DNA of 64,000 bases from Phyllobacterium bourgognense (GTDB lineage Bacteria > Pseudomonadota > Alphaproteobacteria > Rhizobiales > Rhizobiaceae). The notes beneath the pieces are model-generated. The model did not search any database. It saw only the letters and a list, made by a program, of their open reading frames with translations, and was not told the DNA's origin. Both the position numbers and the translations under genes were made by a program. Of the stretch, positions 32,974-41,985 are shown piece after piece. Every line of letters begins with the position of its first letter. The stretch's first letter is position 1. The stretch covers positions 164,270 to 228,269 of the forward strand of contig NZ_QPJM01000007.1 in assembly GCF_003337575.1 (NCBI RefSeq). The letters are read 5' to 3'.

Positions 32974-34392
32974 CTAGTCCTCTCTGAAGGCACGGTTAAA
33001 GCTGTCTGAAATTGGGGAAATGAGGTATTCGATCGCTTTGCGCGGCTTATGCACGATCAGCACCTCAGCTGGCATACCAGGGTAAAGTTTAATTGTCGGG
33101 TTGGACGCCAGAGATTGAGTGGCGATTTCCGCACGTGCCACGAAGTACGCCGTATCGGTCTTTTCATCGATAACCTGATCCGCGGCCACATAAGTGACTT
33201 TGCCATCGAGCGGCGACAGCGAACGCTGGTTATAGGCAGTAAGGCGAACCTGCACCGGCGAACTGACAATCACGCTGTCGATGTCGCGCGGGCTGATCTT
33301 CATTTCGACAACCAGCGGTTCATTCTCCGGCACGATATCGAGTATGGCCTCGCCAGGGGCCACCACACCGCCAGGTGTCCGCAAACGAATATTGGCAACG
33401 ACGCCCGCCTGCGGCGAACGTATTTCGACACGGCGCATGACGTCTTTGGCCGCCACGATACGCTCCTCGGTATCGGCCAACTCAACCTGGCTCGTCGTAA
33501 TTTCTCCGGCGATCTCCGACTGCAGATCGCTTTCAATGCCAATGAGGGAAAATTCCGCGCCCGCCTTGGCCTGCTCCGCCTTTGCTTTGTCACCCGCATA
33601 CTCACCGCGGGTTCCCGCCAGTTCGCTCAATCTGGTGTCGATTTCGGTCAACTTCGACTTCTGGGCAAAGCCTTTTTTAACAAGCCCGGCGATCGCGTCC
33701 CGTTGCTCAGTGATGAGTTCGATCTGCCGGTCGGTCGCAGCTATCTGTGCGTCAGACGATTTCGCTTGCTCCGTATATTGTTCAATGGTTTTCTTCTGGA
33801 TGTCGACACGGCTCATTTTCTGCGCGTAGCGTTTCTCAAAGAATATCCTCTCAGCTCTTACGGCGCTCTCGGCAGAAATATCGCCCATTTCGCCGAAGTT
33901 CTGCGGGAATGCGATTTCGGTTTCCGCTGCCTGCTCGGCACGCAGTCGCGCCAACTTTGCTATAAGCCCCACCCGGCGGCTCTGCAGGGATTGCAACTCA
34001 GACCGCGCTTTGGTGTCGTCAAGGCGGACGAGCGCCTGACCGACTTTCACTTCATCGCCTTCCTGCACCAGCAGACGATCGAGGATACCGCCCTCGAGGT
34101 GGCTGACTGTCTTTCGCTTCGAATCGACGATCACAGTTCCGAGCGAAACGGCAGCGCTGCCAAGTTCTGCAGAATAGGCCCATCCGAAAAACCCGCCAAA
34201 TGCGATCAAAATCGTCGATACGCCGGCGATGATCAACTTGCGCAGGGGGGACTTTCTATCTTCCTGCTCCAGATCGGTCACCCATTCCGGACGGACGGAC
34301 CCAAACTTGGTGGGGACGGCTTCGCTGCCCGACACGGTGCGTGGTGCCAATAGTTGAGGGGCGCGTTTCTGTAGATTTGTGTTGCCGGTCAT
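32974..34392 (-). CDS. Type I secretion membrane fusion (adaptor) protein, HlyD family
   Basis: Periplasmic adaptor of the RTX exporter, 472 residues. It has a cytoplasmic N-terminus of about 65 residues, one membrane helix (LIIAGVSTILIAFGGFFGWAYSA) and the lipoyl-like half-motif (VSHLEGGILDRLLVQEGDEVKVGQALVRLDD). A long coiled-coil hairpin follows (about 140-310), then the second lipoyl half (IRSPQAGVVANIRLRTPGGVVAPG) and the HlyD C-terminal beta domain (LYPGMPAEVLIV). The start overlaps the ABC gene stop (ATGA, 34389-34392). It should link the inner-membrane ABC protein to a TolC-type outer membrane channel, which is not encoded in this window. It corresponds to WgdB/ExpD2 in S. meliloti by context. 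Confidence 0.93.
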   Translation of the reverse strand: MTGNTNLQKRAPQLLAPRTVSGSEAVPTKFGSVRPEWVTDLEQEDRKSPLRKLIIAGVSTILIAFGGFFGWAYSAELGSAAVSLGTVIVDSKRKTVSHLEGGILDRLLVQEGDEVKVGQALVRLDDTKARSELQSLQSRRVGLIAKLARLRAEQAAETEIAFPQNFGEMGDISAESAVRAERIFFEKRYAQKMSRVDIQKKTIEQYTEQAKSSDAQIAATDRQIELITEQRDAIAGLVKKGFAQKSKLTEIDTRLSELAGTRGEYAGDKAKAEQAKAGAEFSLIGIESDLQSEIAGEITTSQVELADTEERIVAAKDVMRRVEIRSPQAGVVANIRLRTPGGVVAPGEAILDIVPENEPLVVEMKISPRDIDSVIVSSPVQVRLTAYNQRSLSPLDGKVTYVAADQVIDEKTDTAYFVARAEIATQSLASNPTIKLYPGMPAEVLIVHKPRKAIEYLISPISDSFNRAFRED

Positions 34393-36158
34393 GATGCGGT
34401 GGCTCCCATTTTAGGACCGGCCGGGGTGATGGACGACACAACGTCCGTGCGGGGGCCGAACTGTGTGATGCGCCCGTTCTCCAATACGAGCAGCTTATCA
34501 GCCACCTGCATAATTGTTGGGCGGTGGGCAATCATCACCACGATTGCTCCATCATCGCGGGCCTGTTCGATCGCACGCATCAGCGCTCTTTCGCCGACTG
34601 CATCGAGATTGGCGTTCGGCTCATCAAGCACGATCAGGCGAGGGCGATTGTAGAGGCAACGGGCAAGGCCGATGCGTTGCCGCTGACCGCCGGAAAGCGT
34701 CAACTTTCCGTCGCCCACCGGTGTATCGTAACCAAGCGGCAGCCGTCCGATCATTTCATGAACATCAGCGAGCCGCGCCGCTTCGAGCACCCGATGTGGA
34801 TCGCCGTCGCCCATCCGCGCGATATTATCCTGGATGGTACCTTCAAGCAGCGCCACTGATTGCGGCAGATAGCCGGCAATCTCTCCGAAAGATGCACGTT
34901 CCCAGAGATAGACATTGTTCCCGTCGAGAAACACGCCGCCCGATGTTGGTTTGACGATCCCGATCATGAGTCGTGCAAGCGTCGATTTGCCGGCTGCGGA
35001 GGGGCCGACAATGCCAAGTACTTCCCCGGGCGACAGGCTGAAGGAAATACCCTTGATGATCGGCATCTCGACACCCGGAGCCGCATAAACCAGCTTGTCG
35101 ATGATCAGATCGCCATGCGGGCGGGGCGTTGGCATCGTCTGGCGCACGGCAAGATTCTGTGCGAGCAGTGCCTGGATGCGCTTCCAGTTGCCAACCGCAT
35201 TCACCCATTGACGCCAGGTCTCGACGACATGATCGAACGGCATCAGCAAACGGCCAACGATAATGCTGGTCGCGATCATTGCCCCTGGCGAGATCGCCTG
35301 CTCCATCGCCAGCAGGGTTCCGGCACCCAGCGTCGCGACCTGGATGATAAAGCGCAAAGTGCGCGCAATGGACGCCATCGCGCGACTCCGGGTGCCTCCA
35401 AGATCGAGCAGATCCAGCGCATTCATCTGCAAACCCCGCCAGCGTCTTGCCAGAGCGGGCAACATTCCCATCGCCTCGATGGCTTCGGCGTGCCGCAGCG
35501 TTGCACCGATTTTTGAAATGGCTTCGATGTTGGCCTGATTTGCATCCTTGACCAGGCTGCGGGTTAAGAGATCAGTAACCACGCCGCAACAAACAAGGAC
35601 GATCACGCCGACGACGCCGATGATCCCGAAAACCGGGTGCAGCAGGAAGAGCACGGCGAGAAAGATGGGCGACCAGGCAGCGTCCAGTGGCGCGCTAACC
35701 GCCGAGGAAGTCAAAAAAGTACGCAGTTCGGTGAGATCGCGCAAGGATTGCGTGGCCTTGGGAAGTCCCTGATCCACCGATGCCTGCACGGCAGCTGTCA
35801 GAATCGGCAGATTTAGCCGGCGCACAAGCGCGCTTCCCATGGCCTGGAAAGACAAAGCACGGATGAATTCTAGAATGCCGTAAACCAGCAAAGCGCCCAC
35901 AGCCAGGATCGTCAGCATAAGCAGAGTGTCGGTGCTGCGACTGTTCAGAACCCTGTCATGCACCTGCAACATGTAAAGGGGTACCGTAAGTTGCAAAAGG
36001 CTGATACAGAAACTAAGTAATACGGCGTAGAGGAGACCTGCCAGAAAAACCCTGCGGGCCTTGAAAATCAGCGTTTGCGGCGTCGGAACTTCCGGCGTCT
36101 TCGCTTTTTTTCCCACATGGCTCTTGCCATTTGTACCGATTTGACGAGTATCATTCAT
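34389..36158 (-). CDS. Type I secretion ABC permease/ATPase (PrtD/HlyB family)
   Basis: Inner-membrane exporter of 589 residues, without a peptidase C39 domain, as in PrtD-type exporters of RTX proteins. The N-terminal membrane domain (about 35-330) begins LAGLLYAVLLSFCISLLQLTVPLYMLQVHDRVLNS. The ATPase domain has Walker A GPSAAGKS, signature LSGGQRQRIGLARCL, Walker B LIVLDEPNANLD and switch His in VMIAHRP. It is divergent from the MarR gene and shares the palindrome-bearing region with it. Its natural substrate is most likely the RTX protein two genes downstream. It matches WgdA/ExpD1 in position. Confidence 0.93.
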   Translation of the reverse strand: MNDTRQIGTNGKSHVGKKAKTPEVPTPQTLIFKARRVFLAGLLYAVLLSFCISLLQLTVPLYMLQVHDRVLNSRSTDTLLMLTILAVGALLVYGILEFIRALSFQAMGSALVRRLNLPILTAAVQASVDQGLPKATQSLRDLTELRTFLTSSAVSAPLDAAWSPIFLAVLFLLHPVFGIIGVVGVIVLVCCGVVTDLLTRSLVKDANQANIEAISKIGATLRHAEAIEAMGMLPALARRWRGLQMNALDLLDLGGTRSRAMASIARTLRFIIQVATLGAGTLLAMEQAISPGAMIATSIIVGRLLMPFDHVVETWRQWVNAVGNWKRIQALLAQNLAVRQTMPTPRPHGDLIIDKLVYAAPGVEMPIIKGISFSLSPGEVLGIVGPSAAGKSTLARLMIGIVKPTSGGVFLDGNNVYLWERASFGEIAGYLPQSVALLEGTIQDNIARMGDGDPHRVLEAARLADVHEMIGRLPLGYDTPVGDGKLTLSGGQRQRIGLARCLYNRPRLIVLDEPNANLDAVGERALMRAIEQARDDGAIVVMIAHRPTIMQVADKLLVLENGRITQFGPRTDVVSSITPAGPKMGATAS

Positions 36159-36208
36159 GTGTAATCTGCCTTGGAAATGACACAGCTGCCAGTTAGCCCC
36201 AACGACCT

Positions 36209-36221
36209 TGGTCTAAGACCA
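36209..36221. repeat. Short perfect palindrome between exporter and MarR genes
   Basis: TGGTCTAAGACCA is a perfect dyad around one base, about 50 bp upstream of the exporter start. It could be an operator or promoter element for the exporter genes; nothing else identifies its binder. Confidence 0.4.
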
Positions 36222-36315
36222 GAGACTAGTAAAGTAATACCGTGCAGAATGTGACAGAAAAAAGATCATATGACGGGGGAAAAAGCAAAGGAGAACGGAA
36301 AATACACTCGCAACT

Positions 36316-36334
36316 TACTTCAAATTTTGAAGTA
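36316..36334. promoter_or_regulatory. Perfect palindrome, candidate operator of the MarR regulator
   Basis: TACTTCAAATTTTGAAGTA has two perfect 9-bp arms around a single T. It is 21 bp before the preferred MarR start at 36355 and 158 bp before the divergent exporter gene. Related sequences occur at 20751-20770 and 32918-32936, upstream of two polysaccharide-locus operons. MarR dimers typically bind palindromes of this size. Confidence 0.72.
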
Positions 36335-36354
36335 AAATGACCATGGAGACAAAG

Positions 36355-36927
36355 ATGATACAAAAACTTCTGCACGAAGGAGTGGAAGTCGAAACATCTA
36401 TTGATGGATATTACGCCGCCGATTTCCCCGAAATTACAGCGGAAAAACAGGGACATAGACACCCGGTTCATACGGTCGTAGTTACACACTTCGAGCTAGC
36501 TCGAATGATCGAGAGAGTGAATCGCCGGTTCGCCAGTCTGCTCAGAACAGAAATGACGAAACTTGGGATTGAAGACGTCGGTCCGGCACAGGCGATGGTC
36601 CTGATGGCTATAGGCGACGTCGAACTTTCTGTTGGGGAATTGTTGGACCGGGGGCACTATGTCGGCTCGAATATTTCCTACTACCTGAAACAGCTTGCCG
36701 ATGGGGGTTACATCGACAGGGTCGCGTCCCAGCGCGACAAGCGTTCTGCAAGGATTCGATTGACGGAAAAGGGAGAGCAGCTTTGCGCCAATCTGCGTGA
36801 TGCTGGCGGGGCATATAATCGTGTTCTCGCCAGGGATGCCGATGATCTCCGCAATCTCGAAATCGCGTTTCAGACGCTGCACAGGCTCGAACTGGTTTGG
36901 GGCAATGCCGCGCGTTATGGCATCTGA
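36355..36927 (+). CDS. MarR-family regulator (ExpG/WggR-like)
   Basis: Winged-helix regulator of 190 residues. The MarR DNA-binding core is about residues 45-150 (FELARMIERVNRRFASLLRTEM...YVGSNISYYLKQLADGGYIDRVASQRDKRSARIRLTEKG, in part). The recognition helix with GSNISYYLKQL and the wing DKRSARIRLT are clear. I prefer the ATG at 36355 (GGAGACAAAG upstream) over 36337, which has no ribosome-binding site and lies against the palindrome. In S. meliloti a MarR-type protein (WggR/ExpG) next to exporter genes activates galactoglucan synthesis. The same layout here suggests it controls the RTX, exporter and polysaccharide operons. LdtR-like regulators are an alternative subgroup. Confidence 0.85.
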   Translation: MIQKLLHEGVEVETSIDGYYAADFPEITAEKQGHRHPVHTVVVTHFELARMIERVNRRFASLLRTEMTKLGIEDVGPAQAMVLMAIGDVELSVGELLDRGHYVGSNISYYLKQLADGGYIDRVASQRDKRSARIRLTEKGEQLCANLRDAGGAYNRVLARDADDLRNLEIAFQTLHRLELVWGNAARYGI

Positions 36928-36971
36928 CTCAGCTTCGATCAGTGTTCTGAGTCCCGGAAGCGGCTGATCTC

Positions 36972-38192
36972 ATGCATGTGGCTTTTGTTCACAGGCGTGG
37001 TTTTGGCCAATTCGCAGCATTGGCTGAGCATCTGGCAACGAGCGGCCATGATGTCAGTCTTATTTGTGAGACCGTGGACCGGCGCCTCCCGTCGGTTCGC
37101 GTGATCTTGCATCGTGCAGAACCTGGCCCCCGGACAGATGCCCGGATGGCCAGGCATCTGGGCATTCCGGACCACCATGTCCGCATCGGTCACCGTGTTG
37201 CGGAGACATTCGACGCCATGGTGCGCCATGGCGAACGGCCGGATATCGTCATCGGCCATATAGGCTGGGGCAGCATGATGTTCGTCAAGGATATCCTGCC
37301 CAAAGTGCCAGCTATCGGTTATTGCGAATTCTTCTACAAGGCGGAAGGTGCAGACGTCGGTTTTGCTCCCGACGATAATCCGGATGCTGAAACCCGCAAA
37401 CGCTTGAGATTGCGCAATGTCGCGCAACTTCTTTCGCTGGAAGCCATCGACGGTGGGATCAGCCCCACCCGCTGGCAAAAAAGCCTTTATCCGGTCTCTG
37501 CCCGGAGTCGGATCGCTGTCTGTCATGAGGGCGTCGATACGGAAATTTTCCGCCCTGACCGCAGCGCGTCGCTGCGGCTGCCTGATGGGCGCTTGTTGAA
37601 AGCGGGCGATCCGCCGATCATCACTTTTGTCGCTCGAGACCTCGAACCCTATCGCGGTTTTCCGCAAGCACTCGCGGCGGCTGCAAAGGTCATACGCCAG
37701 AATCCAGAAGCACTCTTCGTATTTGTCGGTGGCAATGGCGTCAGCTATGGAACACAGCCACCTGGTGGAGGGTCCTGGAAGGATGCGTTGCTCGCCAGCC
37801 ATGATATTCCGCCGGACAGAATTGTGTTTCCCGGAGCCATTTCGCACGATCTCTTGCGTAAGCTCTACCAGATATCAACCGCCCATATCTACCTGACATA
37901 TCCTTTCGTGTTGTCGTGGTCAGTGATCGAGGCAATGTCTTGTGGTGCCTTGATAATCGGCTCCGATACGCCGCCGGTACAGGAAATTGTCCGATCCGGG
38001 ACGAATGGCCTCCTCGTGCCATTCTTTGATACCGATGCTTTGGCCGATACGATCCTTCGAGTCCTGCAAAAGCCTGAGGATTTTCTGCCGCTACGCATTG
38101 CCGCCCGTAAGACGATCGAGAATCGCTTCCGACTGGTGGATTGTCTTTCGCGGCAGAAAGCTCTGATCAATTCGGTCGTCAAAGCTGCGTGA
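36972..38192 (+). CDS. Glycosyltransferase family 4
   Basis: GT-B fold glycosyltransferase of 406 residues. The N-terminal half starts MHVAFVHRRGFGQFAALAEHLATSGHDV. The donor half shows ITFVARDLEPYRGFPQALAAA, VFVGGNGVSYG and a GT4-like donor motif (PFVLSWSVIEAMSCGALIIGSDTPPVQEIV), with Ser-Trp-Ser-x-x-Glu where many GT4 enzymes have a first Glu. It is downstream of the MarR gene on the same strand (45-bp gap) and convergent with virB6, 4 bp away. It probably belongs to the polysaccharide region. A good ribosome-binding site is not visible. Confidence 0.87.
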   Translation: MHVAFVHRRGFGQFAALAEHLATSGHDVSLICETVDRRLPSVRVILHRAEPGPRTDARMARHLGIPDHHVRIGHRVAETFDAMVRHGERPDIVIGHIGWGSMMFVKDILPKVPAIGYCEFFYKAEGADVGFAPDDNPDAETRKRLRLRNVAQLLSLEAIDGGISPTRWQKSLYPVSARSRIAVCHEGVDTEIFRPDRSASLRLPDGRLLKAGDPPIITFVARDLEPYRGFPQALAAAAKVIRQNPEALFVFVGGNGVSYGTQPPGGGSWKDALLASHDIPPDRIVFPGAISHDLLRKLYQISTAHIYLTYPFVLSWSVIEAMSCGALIIGSDTPPVQEIVRSGTNGLLVPFFDTDALADTILRVLQKPEDFLPLRIAARKTIENRFRLVDCLSRQKALINSVVKAA

Positions 38193-38196
38193 CCCG

Positions 38197-39357
38197 TTAT
38201 CGGTTTCTGCTTTGCCGATTAACCGCCGCACTTCTGTCTTGCACCTCGCGCAGGTTCGTTTCACCCGTGTGCGCGTGCGAAAGTTGCGCCGGCGCAGATC
38301 CGATTGAGGTGCGTCCAGAAGAATCTCCGCCGCCACTCCTTCCCACCATCGCGTTGACAATATTTCTACTGGCATTGCCCGCGTGAGACGCAAGATTGGT
38401 AAACCATTCCTGGCTGCTTGTTGCAATTCGGCCGCTGAGAGGCACGATCTGGGCGAGCAAAAAGAATCCCGTCAGGCAAACGAGCACAAAAGGGCCAGCA
38501 TCCTTCATGGCCGGTATATTGCCCTTTGCAATGCTCAACACCAGCGCCTTGACCACATCCTGTATACCGACGTTGTAAAAACCGAGGAAGGTTGTCAGAA
38601 AGATCGGTATCAGGATGATCTGGATCGTGCCCGTGAGCCAGCCGGAAAAGTACCGCGACGGGATTTGGAACATCAGCAACACAATGAAAAACGGAGCGAG
38701 CGCAAGCATGATCCACAAGGCAACTTTTGCAAACAAGAGGAGTGCAACGGCGTAGCCAACGAACAAAGCCGCGGCGATCCATACGATTGCTGCCTGCACC
38801 GATGAACTCAATGGAACTGTCAACGGATTTTCCGCTGGGCTTTTTGTTTGAGCAACCGGGTTTGATTTGGCCGGGTTTGGCGGGCTGCCTTCCTCCGGAA
38901 CCGGTTGAGCCAGGGGGGCGGCGGCCGAAAGTGTTGACTGCTCGATTTTGGCCGACGCCGTTAGCGCGAAACTGTAGATAGCGTTTAGGTCATTGGCGAG
39001 GGTGCTAAATCCCATGGCTTTGCCACTGCGAGGATTGACAATATGATTGAGCATGACGGAACTCACCATGTACGGCGCATTGGTGAACAGTCCGTAGAGC
39101 GCGACCTGAAAGGGTCCCCATGCGGTCACGAGCGAGAAGATGATGGCTATACGAACGAGCTTGAACACCATGCCGGCGATGCTGTCGCCCCGTCCTTGCC
39201 AAAACCGGAATCCCCAAAAGATCAGATAAAGGGTCAATAGCCCGGCCATAACGGGCGTGAGGTAATAAGCGAAGACGCCGTAGGTCGCCGCGGTAAAATT
39301 TGTACCCAGGCTGTCGATGTTACTCGATAGTGCGGCGATAGAATTAGCTCCCTCCAC
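38197..39357 (-). CDS. virB6: Type IV secretion inner-membrane protein VirB6
   Basis: Polytopic inner-membrane component of a type IV secretion system, 386 residues from a GTG at 39357 (GGGAG six bases upstream). The N-terminus is periplasmic/hydrophobic (NFTAATYGVFAYYLTPVMAGLLTLYLIFWGFRFWQGRG), with the TrbL/VirB6 signature region around FWQGRGDSIAGMVFKLVRIAIIFSLV and further helices at 205-345. The C-terminal 60 residues are polar and serine-rich. It is the last gene of the operon and overlaps virB7 by 14 bp. Helix pattern and location make VirB6 secure, even though the family is poorly conserved. Confidence 0.88.
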   Translation of the reverse strand: MEGANSIAALSSNIDSLGTNFTAATYGVFAYYLTPVMAGLLTLYLIFWGFRFWQGRGDSIAGMVFKLVRIAIIFSLVTAWGPFQVALYGLFTNAPYMVSSVMLNHIVNPRSGKAMGFSTLANDLNAIYSFALTASAKIEQSTLSAAAPLAQPVPEEGSPPNPAKSNPVAQTKSPAENPLTVPLSSSVQAAIVWIAAALFVGYAVALLLFAKVALWIMLALAPFFIVLLMFQIPSRYFSGWLTGTIQIILIPIFLTTFLGFYNVGIQDVVKALVLSIAKGNIPAMKDAGPFVLVCLTGFFLLAQIVPLSGRIATSSQEWFTNLASHAGNASRNIVNAMVGRSGGGDSSGRTSIGSAPAQLSHAHTGETNLREVQDRSAAVNRQSRNR

Positions 39358-39556
39358 TGGACACTCCCGATTGCAACGGCGGCTGGACGACAATATCGAA
39401 GGCCCCGTTGACCGGTCGCAGCGGGCCGCAATCGTCAGATGAATAAGACAAGGCCGAGGCGGGCAGGTCGCAAGGCATCTTCAGTTTATGACCGCCCCCG
39501 CACGCCACGCACAATGCAGCGGCGAAAAGCGCGACGCTAACCGATATGATTCTCAC
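39344..39556 (-). CDS. virB7: Small outer-membrane lipoprotein VirB7-like
   Basis: Seventy-residue lipoprotein. I start it at the GTG at 39556, which has GGAGA upstream and overlaps the virB4 stop (GTGA). The product begins with a lipoprotein signal (VRIISVSVALFAAALCVAC), giving a lipidated Cys at about residue 19. The mature part has DDCGPLRPVNGAFDI, resembling the C-x-GP-x-x-PLN-x-G segment of Agrobacterium VirB7 that contacts VirB9. Normally virB7 lies between virB6 and virB8; here it sits between virB4 and virB6, where virB5 would be expected. It is too short to be VirB5. Confidence 0.7.
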   Translation of the reverse strand: MRIISVSVALFAAALCVACGGGHKLKMPCDLPASALSYSSDDCGPLRPVNGAFDIVVQPPLQSGVSSGGS

Positions 39557-41985
39557 GGCCTGTCTCCTTGCCCGCAAAACATCGGCAGCCATTGTTTTGG
39601 ATCATCCCCGAGCTGCTCACGCAAAACCGTCAGTTCGTGGACAGTTTCGGTCCGGCCGGACAGCACCTTCAAAAGATCGTCCATGCCGTTCAGACGAAGT
39701 CTTGCTATCACCGATTCCTGACCGTGTTTGATCAGAAAGGAGCGGCTGGCCGGATCCGTTGTCTTGATCCATTCAACTTCCCGCGAGGAGAGTCCGAGCC
39801 CGCTGCCGTGACTCTCCAGATCGGCGCGTGGATTGGGGAAGAAAATATGCGTCGCACTCTGTTCGATCAGCGTGTTGGCGATTTGGGAATTGACGATATC
39901 CGAGGCGCTTTGCGTACCGAAACCGATAATCCCGTTGAACTTGCGGATCGTCTTCATTTTGTCGCGGATGAAGGTCGCGAACACCGGATCTTCGAGTAGC
40001 CGCCAGCCTTCATCGAGAAAGATCAGGACAGGATTGCCGTCGAGCAATTCGTCCAGCCGGTGAAAAATATACATCAGCGCAGCGCTGCGGGTGAGGGGAT
40101 CGTCCAGGATTTTCGTCATGTCGAACCCCGAAACCTCGGACCAGGTGAAACGATCCTGCGGATTGTTGAACAACCAGCCCATTTGATCAGGGCGGAGCCA
40201 CTTTTCGAACCGGGCCAGAAGATCGTCATCGCCGGCGCGTATCCGGCCACGCAGCAAGGTTGCAAAGGCCGGCAGAGACCGGCCATCCGGTCCGGTCGAC
40301 ATGATCTGACCAATTGCTGCGCGGATGACGCTTTCCTCGCTGGCAGGCAGCGACAAGCCATCGGGGCGGCGCAGCATCAACGAAAACAACTGGAACAGAA
40401 ACTCGCGATTTCCCGCAGTGTCGGGCAGGGCGAGGGGATTGAAACCAGTCGGCGCACCTGGTTGAAGGACTTCGTAGTTGCCTCCCAGTGCTCGAATGAA
40501 AATTTCGCCGCCGCGATCCTTGTCGAAAAAAATGCAGCGCGGTGTTGGTTTGATGCGCTGCGACTGCGCCATAAGAAAGGAGAGGGCCACCGTCTTGCCT
40601 GAGCCGGATGGTCCTACCATGGTGAAATTACCGAGATCACGGACGTGAAAATTAAAGAAATAAGCGCTTTGGCTGGTCGTCTCCAGCAGCGAAATGGCGC
40701 TGCCCCAGTGATTGCCCGCCTTCTGGCCGCTGGGAAAATTATGCAACGACAGAAATCCGGCAAAATTCTTGGACGAAATCATTGCCGACCGGGCGATATA
40801 TGAAAAATTGCCAGGCAGCTGCGCCCAGAATGCTGCTTCGCAGTTCAGATCCTCGCGGAGCCAGATGATGGATTGGTCGGTGAGAGTAGCGCCAACGGAG
40901 CGAATGCAGCGATCAAGCTCAGCTTTGTCGTCGCCAAGACACATCACAGACAGGTGATGTTCTCCGTAGATGGAGCGTGAGCTCAGAAGCTCATCGCGTG
41001 CACCTGCGAGTTGATTCCCGACAATCGAACCAGCCTCATCGGCCATGGAAATCTGGCGGTAGACACGCTCCATCTGGTTCTGCGCCACAGGCTTGTCGAC
41101 AATGGAAAAACTCTGGCTGACAATAAATTCGTGCGGAACCTTCAGCAGCCCGTCGAGCAGGAGAGGGCCCGTATAGGATGGATATTCGCGCACGGACAGC
41201 ATGGCACCGAGCCGTGAGTCTCTTGGCGGCGTCGCACCGACGAACTCTATAGCATTGCGCCCGAAGTGCAGCCGCTTCATCGCAAGTGCACCATCGAGCG
41301 GCATACGCGGCAAACGCATGGAGACCGGATCGAGCCCGTTGAGTATTTGAACGAGAAATTCCAGCGGCTCGGAGAAATAATTTCCCGGCTCAGGTTCACG
41401 GATACCTAGAATACGAGCCTGATAATCCTGCAGGACTTCGCGTACGCCCAGAACTGCGTCGTGAAGTTCGCGAAGCTCCTCGTCCTCTCCCTGCCGTGCA
41501 CCCTTTGCCTGGTCTTTGACGCCACGGCCAGCAAACAGGCTACGAGTCAAGCTGTCGATCAGTCCGACCTGACCGCGCAGGGGCCGGCGGACGACCGTGA
41601 TATACATGTCATTGACGAACATGCGCCGCTCTTCGAGCTGCGCCATGTAGCGGCGGTTCAATTCAGCTGCAAATTGATTGTCGAATTCGCCCTCGAGCTT
41701 CGGCTCAAGCCGGCGCCGGATCATGTGACCATAGACCGCGTAGCGGCTGCTGCCGAGCGAACGCAGGATCGTATTACGCCCCTCAAGCTTGCCATTGATC
41801 TGCGCCATGTCCGCAGTCTCGAAACAAAAACCATCGAGCTTGATCGTACTTAAGAGCAGCCCGTCCTTGGTGCGCAACACCGTGTCATCGACATGGCGTG
41901 CGTAGGGAACGTGCGTGGCAACCGAGCGCTCTCGCTTGGCTTGTGCTCCAAAACGCATCTCCTTGCGCACCAGACGCGACATCAT
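39553..41985 (-). CDS. virB4: Type IV secretion ATPase VirB4
   Basis: Large cytoplasmic ATPase (810 residues) that powers pilus assembly and substrate transfer. It has the N-terminal CagE/TrbE/VirB domain (KEMRFGAQAKRERSVATHVPYARHVDDTVL...), Walker A in MVGPSGSGKTVAL, Walker B in VLIFLDEGWRLLEDP and the FGTQSASDI block. The ATG at 41985 overlaps the virB3 stop (ATGA); the longer frame to 42021 lies within virB3. As the only large ATPase besides VirB11, and with no VirD4, it may have to recruit substrates itself. Confidence 0.95.
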   Translation of the reverse strand: MMSRLVRKEMRFGAQAKRERSVATHVPYARHVDDTVLRTKDGLLLSTIKLDGFCFETADMAQINGKLEGRNTILRSLGSSRYAVYGHMIRRRLEPKLEGEFDNQFAAELNRRYMAQLEERRMFVNDMYITVVRRPLRGQVGLIDSLTRSLFAGRGVKDQAKGARQGEDEELRELHDAVLGVREVLQDYQARILGIREPEPGNYFSEPLEFLVQILNGLDPVSMRLPRMPLDGALAMKRLHFGRNAIEFVGATPPRDSRLGAMLSVREYPSYTGPLLLDGLLKVPHEFIVSQSFSIVDKPVAQNQMERVYRQISMADEAGSIVGNQLAGARDELLSSRSIYGEHHLSVMCLGDDKAELDRCIRSVGATLTDQSIIWLREDLNCEAAFWAQLPGNFSYIARSAMISSKNFAGFLSLHNFPSGQKAGNHWGSAISLLETTSQSAYFFNFHVRDLGNFTMVGPSGSGKTVALSFLMAQSQRIKPTPRCIFFDKDRGGEIFIRALGGNYEVLQPGAPTGFNPLALPDTAGNREFLFQLFSLMLRRPDGLSLPASEESVIRAAIGQIMSTGPDGRSLPAFATLLRGRIRAGDDDLLARFEKWLRPDQMGWLFNNPQDRFTWSEVSGFDMTKILDDPLTRSAALMYIFHRLDELLDGNPVLIFLDEGWRLLEDPVFATFIRDKMKTIRKFNGIIGFGTQSASDIVNSQIANTLIEQSATHIFFPNPRADLESHGSGLGLSSREVEWIKTTDPASRSFLIKHGQESVIARLRLNGMDDLLKVLSGRTETVHELTVLREQLGDDPKQWLPMFCGQGDRP

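Noticed and set aside
33049..34353. Long plus-strand ORF (434 codons) opposite the HlyD-family gene
   Set aside because: The minus strand encodes a complete adaptor with all family features; the plus frame gives a protein with no recognisable motifs and no ribosome-binding site.
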